Shown: positions 1 to 10,945 of the stretch, in pieces
Numbering within the stretch: position 1 is the first letter of the stretch
Layout: each line of letters begins with the position of its first letter
Source: Massospora cicadina
Taxonomy: Eukaryota; Entomophthoromycota; Entomophthoromycetes; Entomophthorales; Entomophthoraceae
Direction of reading: 5' to 3'
Assembly (NCBI GenBank): GCA_022478985.1
Contig: JAKSZP010009595.1
Span: 1 to 64,000, forward strand
Length of the DNA: 64,000 nucleotides
Notes under the pieces: model-generated
Told to the model about the DNA's origin: nothing
Database searches by the model: none
Seen by the model: the letters and a program-made list of their open reading frames with translations, nothing else
Position numbers and translations under genes: made by a program

Positions 1-524
1 ATGAAATTATTAGTCTGAAATAGTTGATAATTATGATTTTAAATATAGGATTAAATTACTAGATAATGGTTATAAAAATATAATAATTATCAGTGATTAT
101 TGACAATTGATAATCACTGTCAATATTCAAAATTCAGAAGGTCTATTTTTAGACCTGATGATCTTGTTTTGATCAAATTGATTTTTGATAAAAATTTGGG
201 ACCTTTTTTTATAGATTAATTTTGTATGTGAAATGGATGAATTACTCCATTTGCTTGAAAATTACTCTGTTCAGAACCCCTATAAATAGGGGTTTTTTCA
301 AGGCCCACATTTGGAGGAAATCTGACATTATTGTCAGATTGGTTATTAATTTTTTCAGATTTCTTGAGCTCAGATTCATTGGATCCCTCGAGGTGGTACA
401 AAGGCCTTCATTTAATATTGAATTTTGCTCCAATTTGGTGGTTTTTCTCTTATTATTATCATTAAAATTATTGTTTTGTTTGTTATTGTTAATTCTAATA
501 ATAACAATGTGATGGTCAGGAATA
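1..524. other. AT-rich leader with TATA-like palindrome, possible LTR fragment
   Basis: No reading frame here resembles a known protein. The stretch is AT-rich. At 275-298 a TATA box (TATAAATA) sits between AACCCC and GGGGTTTT, making a short palindrome, and T-rich sequence follows. The arrangement resembles a promoter inside a retrotransposon LTR, and the next element, a truncated half-LINE, starts directly after it. I found no second copy in the window, so LTR identity is a guess. Its left end probably lies outside the window. Confidence 0.25.
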
Positions 525-1144
525 TCCTGTACTGTCACAGCGGTGGCCTCTCCCCGTTGCCCAAACCTATACAAAGCAGTTGCCAAATCAGTGGCTAAAC
601 TCCATGAAGGGCTGCCCACACTCTACTTCCCCCAATTTCCCTGAATCTCCCCGCAGCGACATCTTAAAGTTGCTTGACAATGCTGAAGCTGCTATCATGT
701 ATGTCACTAAACTGGCAGAATTTAACCCATCTGCTAAATTCACCCACAAGAGTATCACCAATTTTGTCAAACTCCCTGAAGCCCGTATTCAAGCTGAATT
801 TCATATTATGGAATTTGTTGAAGCAATATACCATGCTCAGCTTGATGAAGAGGTTGAGAACTCATACTACAATTTCCTTCACCCCCACTACACAGATGCC
901 ACAATGCCCTGGCTCTCCGCTTGGGTCCATTTTTTTCAATCAAAATGACATGGCCACAGCAGATTTGTCTGAGGAAAAACCACCTGACCTCCCCTCACCC
1001 TCAGCCATGGTGGGTTAGTGGTTTCCCCTACCCACCTGGTTTGCAGTTTAATTTTATCTTTCCATTCTTTTTTGATTGGGTTTTAATTTTCGTGATTTTG
1101 GTAATGTCTGTCCCCTGGTCAGCGTACCTCAAATAAATATAAAA
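525..1144 (+). mobile_element. H1: 5'-truncated half-LINE (ORF1-only LINE derivative)
   Basis: Only the C-terminal third of the family protein and the 3' end remain. The frame at about 580-948 reads ...KLPEARIQAEFHIMEFVEA and ends near the family signature HYTDATMPWLSA, matching HPTDAPMPLLS at about 37095 and DASTPLLS at the H3 break. The 3' tail at 1105-1144 carries CCCCTGGTCAGCGTACCTCA followed by AAATAAATATAAAA, the shared tail of all LINE-family elements here. The 5' end falls inside the coding region, as expected of incomplete target-primed reverse transcription. No zinc knuckle or N-terminal domain is left. Target duplications are not clear. Confidence 0.6.
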
Positions 1145-1666
1145 GTTTGATGACCATAATCAAAATTGAAAGCAGTAGTAAATTTGCTAACTTCGTTGCG
1201 TACTCCAATTAGTATAAAAAAGCACTTTAAGTGAGCTCTTCACACCAAACTACTTTGTTATTTAGTACTATACTAAGATGTGGGATAGTGGGAATAACTA
1301 AAACTGTTTAAGGTTTTTATTTTAAAAATTTGAGGCTTGCTGATCGGTGTTCCAAAGTTTTTTTGCTGCTTCTGACCCACTACCTTTTTAATTCTCTTGC
1401 AAATCTCAGCGTAAATTGTTTGTTTATTTTTAGCTTTAATTTACTCAGCACTTTTTGACCTAAGACCTAAATTTAACTAGTTTTTTACTTATCCTTACAG
1501 TTTTATTTAAACCGATTTAAGTATTTAGCGTTCGTAGTAAAACTTTGGCGCCGCTAAAATCATTCAAGCTTGAGATTCTTTTTGTAATACAATTGATTTT
1601 AGCTTAGCAGCACCTTACGCCTTGCTTAGATTTTCTCGTAGTTTATATTTGGATCCAACCCAGACA
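1145..1666. other. Unassigned AT-rich spacer
   Basis: I see no gene or structured repeat here. Near 1540 there is TTTGGCGCCGCT, which faintly recalls the primer-binding motif TTTGGCGCTCGCTGCAG of G4, so this may be an old LTR/internal junction. The right edge is the proposed Helitron insertion site. Confidence 0.3.
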
Positions 1667-2665
1667 TCTACTTAAAAAAATTTTATTCACTGACTGACTG
1701 ACTGACATCTGAAACCTTCGAGTCTGATAGGGTCAATCTATTTGGGTGAGTGGGTGAGAATTGGTGAATCTTATCGAATCTGAAATTATTGAGCCTGATG
1801 GGTTCAATCTGTTTGGGCGAGTGGGTGAGAATCGACAAATATCATTGAATAATTCACCAAATTGCTCACCTGAAGCTAATCGAGTCTAATAAGTTTAATC
1901 ATTTGGGTGAGTGGGTGAGAATTGGCAAATAAGATCAAATCTGAAACTATCGAGTATGATAGGTTCAATCTATTTGGGTGAGTGGGTGAGAATTGGCAAA
2001 AATTATCTAATAATTCACCAAATTGCTCACCTGAAACTCAACAAAAATCAGTATTAGAGTTTAAGTAGATTAAGTAGTTAGGATAATCAACTCACCAGCC
2101 ACGAGAGCAACAGTGGAGCTGTTAGTCCGAGTGGCTCAATAGTAGTGTTGGCACAGCCTATAGGCTACAATGTGAGCTTACCATCATCTGATAAACTAAA
2201 TACCGTAGCGAAGCACCGGTATCTGGATGTTAGGTTTATATATTTTAAAAACCTGCCTAATTTGGTTTACCTAATTAATAAAATACTTTTGGCAAGTTAA
2301 GTAGAAGTTGATTTAGTAGTTTGGAAGATGTCACGTACACAATGATTTTAAATATAGAGAGATGTTTCGGGTAGCAGTTTGGAGTTATTTGATTGATTCG
2401 ATAGGTTTATTTTGTTTGGCCGAGTGGTTAATGGCTTTTGGTCGAATTGATAGGACATAGTTTAGTTTTGAGGGGTGATTAGTTATTGGTTGTTTTGATA
2501 AGTTCAGTTAGGTTTACCTGAGTGGTTGGTGGTTTTTGATTGATTCGATTGAGCAATTAGATTTGGCTGAGTGGTTTTGTTTATCTATAGTATAAAATCT
2601 AAATTAATAAATTGAAAATATGAAATTTTGTAGACACCTTAGCGAAGCACGGGTAAATCGGCTAG
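1667..2665 (+). mobile_element. Helitron-like non-autonomous element
   Basis: The 5' end reads A|TCTACTT, followed by a run of CTGA repeats (about 1690-1707). The 3' end contains TTAGCGAAGCACGGGTAAAT, then CGG and CTAG|T. A TC start, a CTAG end preceded by a GAAGCACGGG-type hairpin, and insertion between A and T with no duplication are known Helitron hallmarks. A second hairpin-like motif at about 2202-2222 (TACCG...CGGTA around AGCGAAGCAC) could be an older internal terminus. There is no Rep/helicase frame, so the copy would be non-autonomous at 999 bp. The ends were recognised by eye; this could also be an unrelated satellite-bearing repeat. Confidence 0.45.
1708..2029 (+). repeat. 161-bp higher-order tandem repeat (two copies)
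   Basis: Units start TCTGAAA or CCTGAA at 1708, 1779, 1869, 1940 and 2030. Spacings are 71, 90, 71 and 90, so two 161-bp composites (1708-1868 and 1869-2029) each contain a short and a long half. Every half carries TTTGGGTGAGTGGGTGAGAAT or a close variant. The 90-bp halves add AATAATTCACCAAATTGCTC. The array lies wholly inside the Helitron-like element. Confidence 0.8.
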
Positions 2666-2674
2666 TTGTATATA

Positions 2675-2833
2675 TTTATATAACTGGGTTTTGGTGGGGC
2701 GATAGCTCATTATATTATACTTTATTGTTATTTATTAAGGATTAGTGATCACCATATTGCTTATCCATTGCTTATTAGGTTTTACCATGTACAACCAGCT
2801 CGGCAGATTCTACCAATATTGTCAAAAGTTAAC
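2675..2833 (+). repeat. G1 5' LTR remnant (3' end only)
   Basis: It shares ACTGGGTTTTGGTGG and ...CCAATATTGTCAAA(A/G)GTTAAC with the 3' LTR end at 11034-11185. Only about 160 bp of an expected 540 bp survive. The missing left part is replaced by the Helitron-like element and unassigned sequence. Confidence 0.65.
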
Positions 2834-2835
2834 TG

Positions 2836-2854
2836 TGGTGCTCACTACAGGGGA
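2836..2854 (+). promoter_or_regulatory. G1 primer-binding site
   Basis: TGGTGCTCACTACAGGGGA begins with the TGG expected opposite a tRNA CCA end and follows the LTR end directly. The same motif follows the G5 LTR and, as a variant, the G4 LTR, so these elements probably use the same primer tRNA. Confidence 0.65.
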
Positions 2855-2896
2855 CCCATTGATAAACACTTAAAAGGTTTCTTATTCTTCAAAGCC

Positions 2897-4044
2897 ATGG
2901 CGCAGCCAGCTCACTTTGACGGGGTACTACCCCAGTTTATTGAGTTGTCTCAATATGCAGAACTGAAGCTTGCCTTGGATACACTACTTCAGGCTCAAAA
3001 AAATACTTTTTGAGAGTATAAAAGTATAACCAATCAACTCACCAAGGCCTTTCACCAACTGCACCTGGTGGGTGACCAAACCAACAAAAACTTGCCAACT
3101 TCTTGGGCAACACTACAGAGCGGCTATACTTTGCAGATTGTAAATCAAATAAGGCCTTTAAGGAGAGGAGGTCTGCAGCAACAAGCTGCCCCCATTTAAC
3201 TGTGACAGAAACATACTCAGATTTTTCAAGTGGTTTAAATTTGCCATAGAGGGGGCTTACAATTGGCAGAAAGCTAAACTGTTGTTATCCACTTTGGATG
3301 TTGTGAGCGCAAACAAGGTCACATTTTACATTAAGAATAGTACCTTAACAATCAAGAGGTGAAGGAGACTGTGATTCACCCATTTTGGGGTGAGGCAAAA
3401 ATGGCTCAGTGAAAGGTAGAGTTTTTGACAATAAATTTTCCAAAGAATGAGTCTTTGGTGTAGTTTGTGGAGCAGTTCACAACTGAGGCTCATGTGTTGG
3501 TGAAAGCAATTATCTTAACTAATAATGAGGTGGGCATAGCAATGATGGCGGCGGTTAAGCCATATGGGAACTGTATAATGTTAAGTACTACATTTTTCAA
3601 GACAACGCGGAGCTATTAAAAATCATCAGTCATTTATGCTGTCTATCCGTTACTTTTAGTGCTCCCAATGTGGAAAAGAAAGACCCTTCTTCTGCTACCT
3701 AATCCCCATCAGAAATTGGACAACAATGACTTGGTTATAATCTGGTGTTGAAGACTCATCCACTTAACTCTCTGGCGAGTCCTTTCCACCCCCATTTTCC
3801 TCAGCCAGTTCATCTTCAGCCAAATTACAATCCACCATTTAATTCCAAACCTGGATCTATGGGTGTGATGCAGAGATGAGTTCCATTTACAAATGCTTGT
3901 TTTTTTGTGTGGCCAATGAGGTCACTATGCGGCTAGCTTCCAGGCAAACTAAATGTCCATGTACTACCAGTGGCCCTGAAAAAACAGGGAAAATTTCAAG
4001 TGGAGTAGAGATGGGACGCTCTACTTCCACTATATTAAATCTAT
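2897..4044 (+). pseudogene. G1 gag remnant
   Basis: The gag frame starts at ATG 2897 (MAQPAHFDGVLPQF) about 45 bp after the primer-binding site. An amphipathic, Leu/Gln-rich N-terminal part is followed by a capsid-like stretch (FFKWFKFAIEGAYNWQKAK near 3220-3290, in another frame). Close to the end, 3889-3935 reads as a damaged CCHC zinc knuckle (C..CGQ.GHYAAS), the RNA-binding motif of Gag nucleocapsid. Several stops and frame changes show it is dead. The solo LTR begins six bases after this segment. Confidence 0.6.
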
Positions 4045-4049
4045 TTGTC

Positions 4050-4911
4050 TTTCATGGCTGGAAAATGGCATAATCATGGGGACAAATCCAAGAGACAAAG
4101 CTGAATATCAGGAGGCCAAGAAGGTGAAGTTGACTGGCTTCCCTGATCTCAAGTATACCTTGGATCAATGCTGGATGGAGGCGAGGTATGACCAGGTTGG
4201 TCCCAGGGATGCTAGAGAAGTTTGGCCCTGCATAACAGTAGGCACGTTAAAATGAACCAACTTTTTGTTAAATACAACGGTTTGCTTTAGTTTTTAGGAG
4301 AACGGGATCTCTAAACCCGTTCAGTTTTCAATCCTTCCAGCTTGGATCGGCCACTTTTACAATTAATTACCCATTTTCAGTTGATTACCAAGTACAGCAT
4401 CTTGCCTGATAGAAGCATGCGCTTTTTGGTGCGCCTTGGCTTAGACCTGCTTCCCTCATTAATTGTTTGTCTGAATTCCCTTAAATTCCTCATGTTGAGA
4501 CCAATCTTTCTCATTGGTTAACTCTCCCTAACAATAAAACCCCTCAATTAGTACACCATTTTATATTTATGTTATCCTGGACGATCCTGTGTAAGTGGAC
4601 CTCTTTGAGGAGGTCTCACATAATGTTAACCACTTGATTTTAAGTACGCTAAATCTATCCTCCCATGAACCGTTGGGCCTCCCAGGTTCCCTCCAACCTA
4701 GAAAGCCTATCCCTTACCACTCGGTGCACCACATAGCTCCTATTTGGTTATTCTCTCTAATGATAACCTTCCTCATTCTAAGTTATCATTGCTCAAGCAA
4801 CCTCTTCTGGGCTCTAGTAACTTTTGTACTAGCGACTAGTTCCCTGGAGTGGGCCCTGTGCACCGTGAAACTCCAAGCTGGGAAATAAGGGTTATAAACA
4901 CTCTCCTTACA
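4050..4911 (+). mobile_element. Solo LTR of the G3 family, 5-bp target duplication TTGTC
   Basis: It aligns by eye over its whole length with the G3 LTRs (14828-15724, 20311-21206), diverged but collinear, starting TTTCATGG (from TGTCATGG) and ending CTTACA. TTGTC occurs immediately before (4045-4049) and after (4912-4916), a perfect 5-bp target-site duplication. A solo LTR forms when the two LTRs of an inserted element recombine. Two reading frames shared with the G3 LTR remain open (about 4052-4255 and about 4577-4888). It sits between gag and protease of G1. Confidence 0.8.
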
Positions 4912-5192
4912 TTGTCCCTGAGGATTCCCACAAATTGCTTTGTGTCAGTCCCAGTACTCACCCCAATGATTTATTATATTAACAGATTCCTTATGATATA
5001 TCGGCCTCAAACCAAGGGAGAGACCCCAATAATGCAGACTCAGAGTCCCGCTGAGATGTGCAAAAACCATATGCCTGGAAAAATACTTGAGCGGAATGGT
5101 ACAGTTGAAGGTGAACCTTTAACACATGTCACAGTTCTAGAGGGGATGTAATTGGAAACTCTTGTAGAGAAAAAATTCCCAGGAGTATCAGC

Positions 5193-5702
5193 ATGTCAGT
5201 GCTGTTATTCTCACTTTTCTGGATAACCAAAAGCCTAGGTGTTTATGAAATAAACACCAACGGATCTTCATATTTGGAGTGTACATACTGTGACATTTTT
5301 GTACAAAATACCAAAATTTGGGCAATTATCAATACAGGCTCTCCTGTCAATATATTATCCACCAAGCTCATAGATAAGCTTCCACTGAATCCTGATGTGG
5401 AACACCAATTAGTGTATGGGACCGCGGGAGCACAGAGCACAGTGTTGGAGGGCGCTTACAGCGCATTTCCTTTGAGGTTTGGGTCAGTTGGAGCATCCAC
5501 TCCAGCTGTGGTTTTGTCTAATAACAAATACAACATGCTGATTGGAGCCATGTTCATGCGGCGATTTGAGGCTGTGGTCAGAATGAAAGAAGAAACCATT
5601 AGTATTCTAGGCCAACAGATCCCCTTTTACTTTACCCCCAGTGGAGTTCCAAAGGATTCTATCTTCTCTACCAATTTAATCTTGCGTACAGCGATGGGGT
5701 GA
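5193..5702 (+). pseudogene. G1 aspartic protease remnant
   Basis: The frame is open for 169 codons. The retroviral-type protease motif appears as IINTGSPVNILSTKL, where the usual active-site Asp of DTGS is replaced by Asn, which should abolish catalysis. Downstream, VLSNNKYNMLIGAMFMRRF matches the LGxxFL-type strand near the end of such proteases. In the intact element this enzyme would cut the Gag-Pol polyprotein. Reverse transcriptase follows about 400 bp downstream in other frames. Confidence 0.65.
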
Positions 5703-6119
5703 TTCCTGTTCAATATCAGTGGATGAAGAGGAGGACCAGAGCCCTTCCTAGTCAGATTTATGAGCACAAAAGTATTCCGCTATGGGCAGCGAACATTTTA
5801 AGCATAATTTCTGGGCATCAGGTCATAATAGGGACTGAGCTCATAATAGATGTCCCTGAAGGGCTATACAGGGAAATTGTGGGCCCTATCAACAATCGTG
5901 GCTTGAACCCTTATGGGCTCTGGAGCTATTGTTACCAGGACATGGGGGAGTGAGGGTATTGCTAGCGAACCTACAGAAAGAGTCCATGAAGGTTCAAAGG
6001 CTCCAAGTGGTGGCTTATTTAAAAAGACTCTTATTGATAAAGTCCACCATATTCATGATTTTGGATTTGGGAGGACCTTGGCCTGCCTGTAAAAACCTCA
6101 TTCAGCATAATGACTGTAG

Positions 6120-6960
6120 TTTCGCGTGAGGCCCTAACTGGGCTGTCTGAGGAACAGAAAGATAGGGCGATGGCCCTGTTTGAAAAGTACTGAGATATTT
6201 TTGCTTCCAATGATCACGATTTGGGCTGCGCACATGGGGTGGTGCATTGGGTGACATGGGAGGCCACCCTCCCATTTGGTTACAGCTCATTTGGTGCTCT
6301 AAGGAGGAGAGGAAGTAGTCTCCAATGAGGTAGAGAAATTGATTGTGCATAGGATGTTAGGGCCATCTAAAAGTCCGTGGGCATCGCCAGTGCTCATTTT
6401 TTAAGAAAAAATATGGCACAAACTGAGTAGTCATTGACTATCATAAGCTTAATAGCATCACAAAGATGGAATTCTATTTTCTCCCATGGATTGATGATGC
6501 TTTAGATCGGTTGGGAGGCGCTAACTACTTCTCCACCATGGACTTGATTTTGGGGTACAGGAAGATTGAGTTTCCAGTGGTGGATTGTAAGAAATGCGCT
6601 ATATGCACCTCAAAGTGGTTGTTCCAAACCACGCATATGCCTCAAGAGTTGTGCAAATCCCCAACTATGTTCCAGTGGGCTATGGATACAATCTTGAGTG
6701 ACCTAAATCTGTCCTTCATTCTAGTCTACCTCGATGATATCAACTAGCCTCGCAGATGTTCACAATGCATCTTGACCACTTAGAACAAGTGTTCCGCCAA
6801 CTTGCTGCCACTAAGATCAAGATCAAGCCTCGAAAATACCATTTTTTCAAGGAGCAATTGGAATACCTTATATTTGTGGCGGACTCAAAAGGGCATAAAC
6901 CACAGCTGGAGAAGGTGGAAGCTATATGTAAAATGATTTGGCTGGCAACAAGCAAGATAT
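6120..6960 (+). pseudogene. G1 reverse transcriptase remnant
   Basis: From about 6125 the frames read REALTGLSEEQKDRAMALF (RT connection), then SKSPWASPV (about 6370), then IDDALDRLGGANYFSTMD (6488 onward), and the active-site YLDD at about 6728-6739. This is the Ty3/gypsy RT order of motifs. LILGYRKIEF replaces the usual LxSGYxQI box. At least two frame changes and several stops occur. The thumb region continues in a shifted frame to about 6955 (HLDHLEQVFRQLAATKIKIK). Confidence 0.75.
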
Positions 6961-7500
6961 CTGGGTGTTTTTGGGGGGATGGTCAGTTACTACCAGCGGT
7001 CCATTCTAAACTTCAGTTTTATTGGGTCACCGCTCTTTGAGCTATTAAGGAAGAATGCCACCTTTGATGGGACAGAACAATGTCAGAATGCTTTTGATGT
7101 CCTGCGGAATGCGTTGGCTAGTGCGCCTGTTTTGCAATACCCTAAATTTGATAAGGAATTTATTGTATAAATACTCGCTTCCCTTTTCGCCGTAGGGGCC
7201 GTGCTATCCTAAAAAGATGAAGGTGTGGACACCCCATTGCATTTTACAGCTGAAGCCTTAATTGCCATGAACGAAATTACACCATGACTGAGTGTGGCTT
7301 GGCGAAAATATGCTTATAAACAGTTCTGGGTATACCTCCACATGTTGAAATTAAGAGTTAACTGATCATGCCTCTTTGCGTTGGCTGCAGTAAGTTCAGG
7401 ATCCAGAAGGGCAGCTCCCACGGTAGGTCCTGAAGCTCCAAGAAAATGGCTTTGAGATTGTACATCAGCCAGGGGCGAAGCATCAGAATGTGGACTGTCT
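6961..7500 (+). pseudogene. G1 RNase H remnant
   Basis: FELLRKNATFDGTEQCQNAF (about 7039-7098) is the typical linker from RT thumb to RNase H. FDKEFIV then a stop stands where FxVxTDAS would be, so the first catalytic Asp region is lost. TPLHFTAEAL follows at about 7230. The rest to 7500 is too degraded to read. RNase H would remove RNA from the hybrid during cDNA synthesis. Confidence 0.55.
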
Positions 7501-7593
7501 CTCACAATTACCGATGGTTGCCATTATGGTGGATTTGGCCAACATCATGTATGAAAAATGATTGTGGGCAAATAGCACAATGAGCCGTCACAA

Positions 7594-8745
7594 GTGATCA
7601 AAGTTCTAGACGGGCTTAGATGGGATATATTCTTGCACAATGGGGAATTATATAAGCATATTGGAGAATCAACGCTGAGTTTCTTAGGACCCTCCACCAG
7701 GCCAGAAATTATCTTGGATGCACATAGGGCGGTAGGTCATGGAAGGCTGCAGAAAACTCTGGCTTTCTTACGACCCTGTTAATATTGGGAGAGCATGTAC
7801 TACAATGTGCTTGAGCGGTTGCTTGTTGTCATATGTGCCAAGTGGAGAAACCTTTCCACAAGAAGACCACTTACCAGCTGGTGAAGCCTCGTTTAGCATG
7901 GCATACCGTTTATCCTGATAAGGTGGGGCTTCTGCTAATTGGCGCAAACCAAATTAAATATATAATAGTAGCAATTGATTATTTGACGTGATGGGTGGAA
8001 GCAAGAGGAAATAAATGATTTGGAGGCTGTCACCACCGCCAAGTTCATGGAATGTGCCATACAGCAACATGGTTGTCCACAGTTTATACTCACGGACAAT
8101 GGAACCAATTTCACGTTGCAAATCCTGACTAAGCTGAAAAAACTGATGGCAATACGTGGGGTCTTGACTAGGCCATACCACCCTGAATTTAATGAAATGG
8201 TGGAACGGGTCAATGGAAACTTGATGAACATTCTCCGCAAGCTCATAAAAGATTGTCCCTCTGAATGGAGTACCCTCTTATCCACCGCCATCTATGCATA
8301 TTATCAGCTACCAATCATCAACTGGCAAGAGTCCTTATCAGTTGCTCTAGGTTAGACATTCGACTTTTCCCGCATTGCTCTACTCCTGTGTGGAGGATAC
8401 TGGCGGGGTAGAACTGCGGCGTTATCTGACCAACTTAACGGACACACTGATAAAATTAGAAATAAGCTTATCCTACCAGCTTGGCTAAGAAGATTTGTGA
8501 TCAGGCGGCGGACCAATTTAGATGTAGTGGACTCCCATAGTTCTCTGTAGGAGATCATGTCTTTTTCCACGACCAACATGGATTTGGAAGGAAGAACGAT
8601 CTCAATAACATCTGAATCAGACCATTTTTAATAAATGAGAAAACTGGTATTGATGCCTACACCATTAAGGAACCCTCACGTGGTTGGAAGGTCACCCAAG
8701 TTCATGCAAAGTTCCTCTGAGCATTCAAGAAATAGGAGCTTATTG
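7594..8745 (+). pseudogene. G1 integrase remnant
   Basis: DAHRAVGHGRLQKTL (about 7720) corresponds to the HHCC zinc-binding N-terminal domain, and C-rich residues follow in another frame. The catalytic core appears at 8020-8350: ILTDNGTNF carries the second catalytic Asp, and YHPEFNEMVERVNG carries the region of the catalytic Glu. The first Asp region (about 7905-8000) is disrupted. The C-terminal part to about 8745 is only loosely readable. The intact enzyme inserts the cDNA into the genome. Confidence 0.7.
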
Positions 8746-8751
8746 TCCAGT

Positions 8752-8762
8752 CAAGGGGGTAA
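8752..8762 (+). promoter_or_regulatory. G1 polypurine tract
   Basis: CAAGGGGGTAA lies directly before the TGTCAAG start of the 3' LTR, the expected place and composition of a plus-strand primer. Confidence 0.5.
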
Positions 8763-9012
8763 TGTCAAGAAAATGATATGACTGATTGATAAGCTATAGA
8801 TCCAGTGGATCATAATTTGGATTTAAGGCAAGCCTCGAGATTGAATGGAAGATTATGAGGATGCAAGGCGAATTGATTGAGTTATTCATAGTTTTGCAAT
8901 TTGAGGGAATTTTTCCAAATCTTCAATGATAGAATGAAACACCTAAAACTCATAGCAAAATAGGAAATTACTAAGCGGAAGGGGCAATACTGATTAGTAA
9001 TACCAAGGATTA

Positions 9013-9063
9013 AGAGTTGAGCATGAGACCATCTAGTACTAAAAAAAAAGAGTTGAGCATGAG
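9013..9063 (+). mobile_element. m1: 21-nt poly(A)-tailed micro-insert with 15-nt direct repeats
   Basis: AGAGTTGAGCATGAG occurs at 9013-9027 and again at 9049-9063. Between them lies a 21-nt insert, ACCATCTAGTACT followed by eight A. The arrangement is that of a retroposed sequence: short body, A tail, target duplication of LINE length. An identical 21-nt insert with a different 15-nt repeat is at 49057-49107. It lies in the G1 3' LTR immediately left of half-LINE H2. Confidence 0.7.
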
Positions 9064-10945
9064 GATTTTGGAAAAAAACAAGTCAATTTTCCATCACCGC
9101 CTCACTACACTAATCTCCATTTTTATGCCCTCAAATTTACCACCTGCTGCCCCATTATGAGGCAGAGGTGCTCCACCTGCTAGCATTTACCGCCCAGCAG
9201 GAAAACGTGTGCAGACTGGCTCATCCAGTCCGTCAATTACATCAAGCCACTATTTCCCTCCAAAAGACCTAGCACTGCACCTTGCACGAGACCACCCAAC
9301 CCGCCCCCACCCCTAGCCCTACCCTGATCCGAAATTCGCTTTTGCCTCCACATCAAGTAAGGACGTCTCTTCCTCTATGCTGACAAATCAATAATTGAGC
9401 TGGAAGCGGCCACCTTTGCGCCAGCAGGGTTTATCAACTTCCACCCATACAAGGGCTATTTTGACATTGGATTCCCCACCAAAGAGACCAAGGGTGCAGC
9501 AGCAGCTACGCCATTTATCTATAAAAATACCCCCATTACCACCACCTGAACACGCCTCCTAGATGATACCACACTTGTGGTAAACTTTGCAAATCTCCCC
9601 TCACACCTTCCTCCTCAAACACTCCATGAGGAGTTGATGTTGGGGTTGTTCACATATGGTAAAAACCATATCCTTCAATTCATTGTCTCAAGTGGTGCTG
9701 AACACCTTGCGGTACCTTGGGCAATGGTCACCATTACCCCCACCAGCTGAACATGGCCCAGCATATCCCACCGCGCGCCTGTATCCCATCTGCACCTGAC
9801 CATTTATTTAGGGACTGCACTGACATTTGTCGCACAATTTTTCCCCTTTGCTATGAATTGGACCACACCAAAAATGTATGTCAATATAGTTCACACCCTG
9901 TGAACATGCCAAACTCCACCCATGAGGCCACAGCAACAGCGTTTGAGTGGGGATTTTGGCTGCCCTCATCCCCACAGGCCATGCACTCAAATAAGAAGAA
10001 AAATATAGCACCTCAAACCCAAGTGGTCAATGCACACCCATGCCAACCAATCAGGTGCAGGATTGGACCCATGTGCAATCCAACAAATCTCCAGCCCCAA
10101 AACCTACTAACCGAAATCACCTACCACCCCATCTTCCAAAATCAACAAAAATCTCTGGAACTTATTAGATCTAGTAAATGACTCTGATGAAATTGTTCCA
10201 CCACTGAGTTATCCATTTGATTTAACACCTTATATGTATGCAGACTTTGACGCCCAAGCCCCAAACAACAGATCTTTCTGCAAACCCAAAGCCTCCTTTT
10301 CCATAGTGACCACCAGCTTGCCAAGGCCGCGTTAGTCTATCCCAATAATCCCAATATTCGTAAAATGTGTGCAAAATCTGTCACGAAATTTAAAAAAGGG
10401 ATTCACACCCCTTCCACCTCTGATTTTCCTCCTACCACAAAAGAAGAAATCCAACAACTATATGAAACTGCCACTACCTCTGTCAAGCATGTCGCTGAAC
10501 TGGCAGATTTTTCCCCCATCCAAACGCACCACAAGAGCAGATACTGCAAAGATAGAACAACTTCTTGACTCCTGCATCCAGGCTGAACACCACGTTGCCA
10601 AACTCATAGAGGCTTTAATCCAGGCCCAAATCTTTGATCTAAATGACTATTTAATCCACCTTGACCCACATCCTGCAGAAGCCCCAACCCCCTAACTCTC
10701 ATCGTTGATCCACCTCTACAGTGCTGAACCTGATAATGACCCACCCAATCCACCCTCACCCTCTGCCATGATGGGATAAGCGGCTCATTACTGTGTCACC
10801 TGGTAGGTTATTTTCTCGTTTCTACCTCGCTGCCCAAAAAGGGTGGTCAATTAGTGTTTTATCTTTAGTAGGTTTAGTCTTTGGAGTTTTAGTTTCAGTA
10901 TTGTCCATCCCCTGGTCAGCTTGCCTCAGATAAATAAAAGCGTTG
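9064..10945 (+). mobile_element. H2: half-LINE with broken ORF1-like gene
   Basis: Full-length family member of about 1.9 kb. Recognisable in order, in shifting frames: the start (CCACCTGCTGCCCC, about 9138), PPKDLALHLA (about 9260), FINFHPYKGYFDIGF (about 9430), a zinc knuckle with its first Cys lost (LCYELDHTKNVC, about 9838-9892), an acidic linker, the C-terminal helical part (VKHVAELADFSP, about 10480; VAKLIEALIQAQ, about 10595), PHPAEAPTP, and the tail CCCCTGGTCAGCTTGCCTCA plus GATAAATAAAA (about 10907-10940). GTTGAG flanks both sides, a possible diverged target duplication. There is no endonuclease or RT. Confidence 0.65.
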
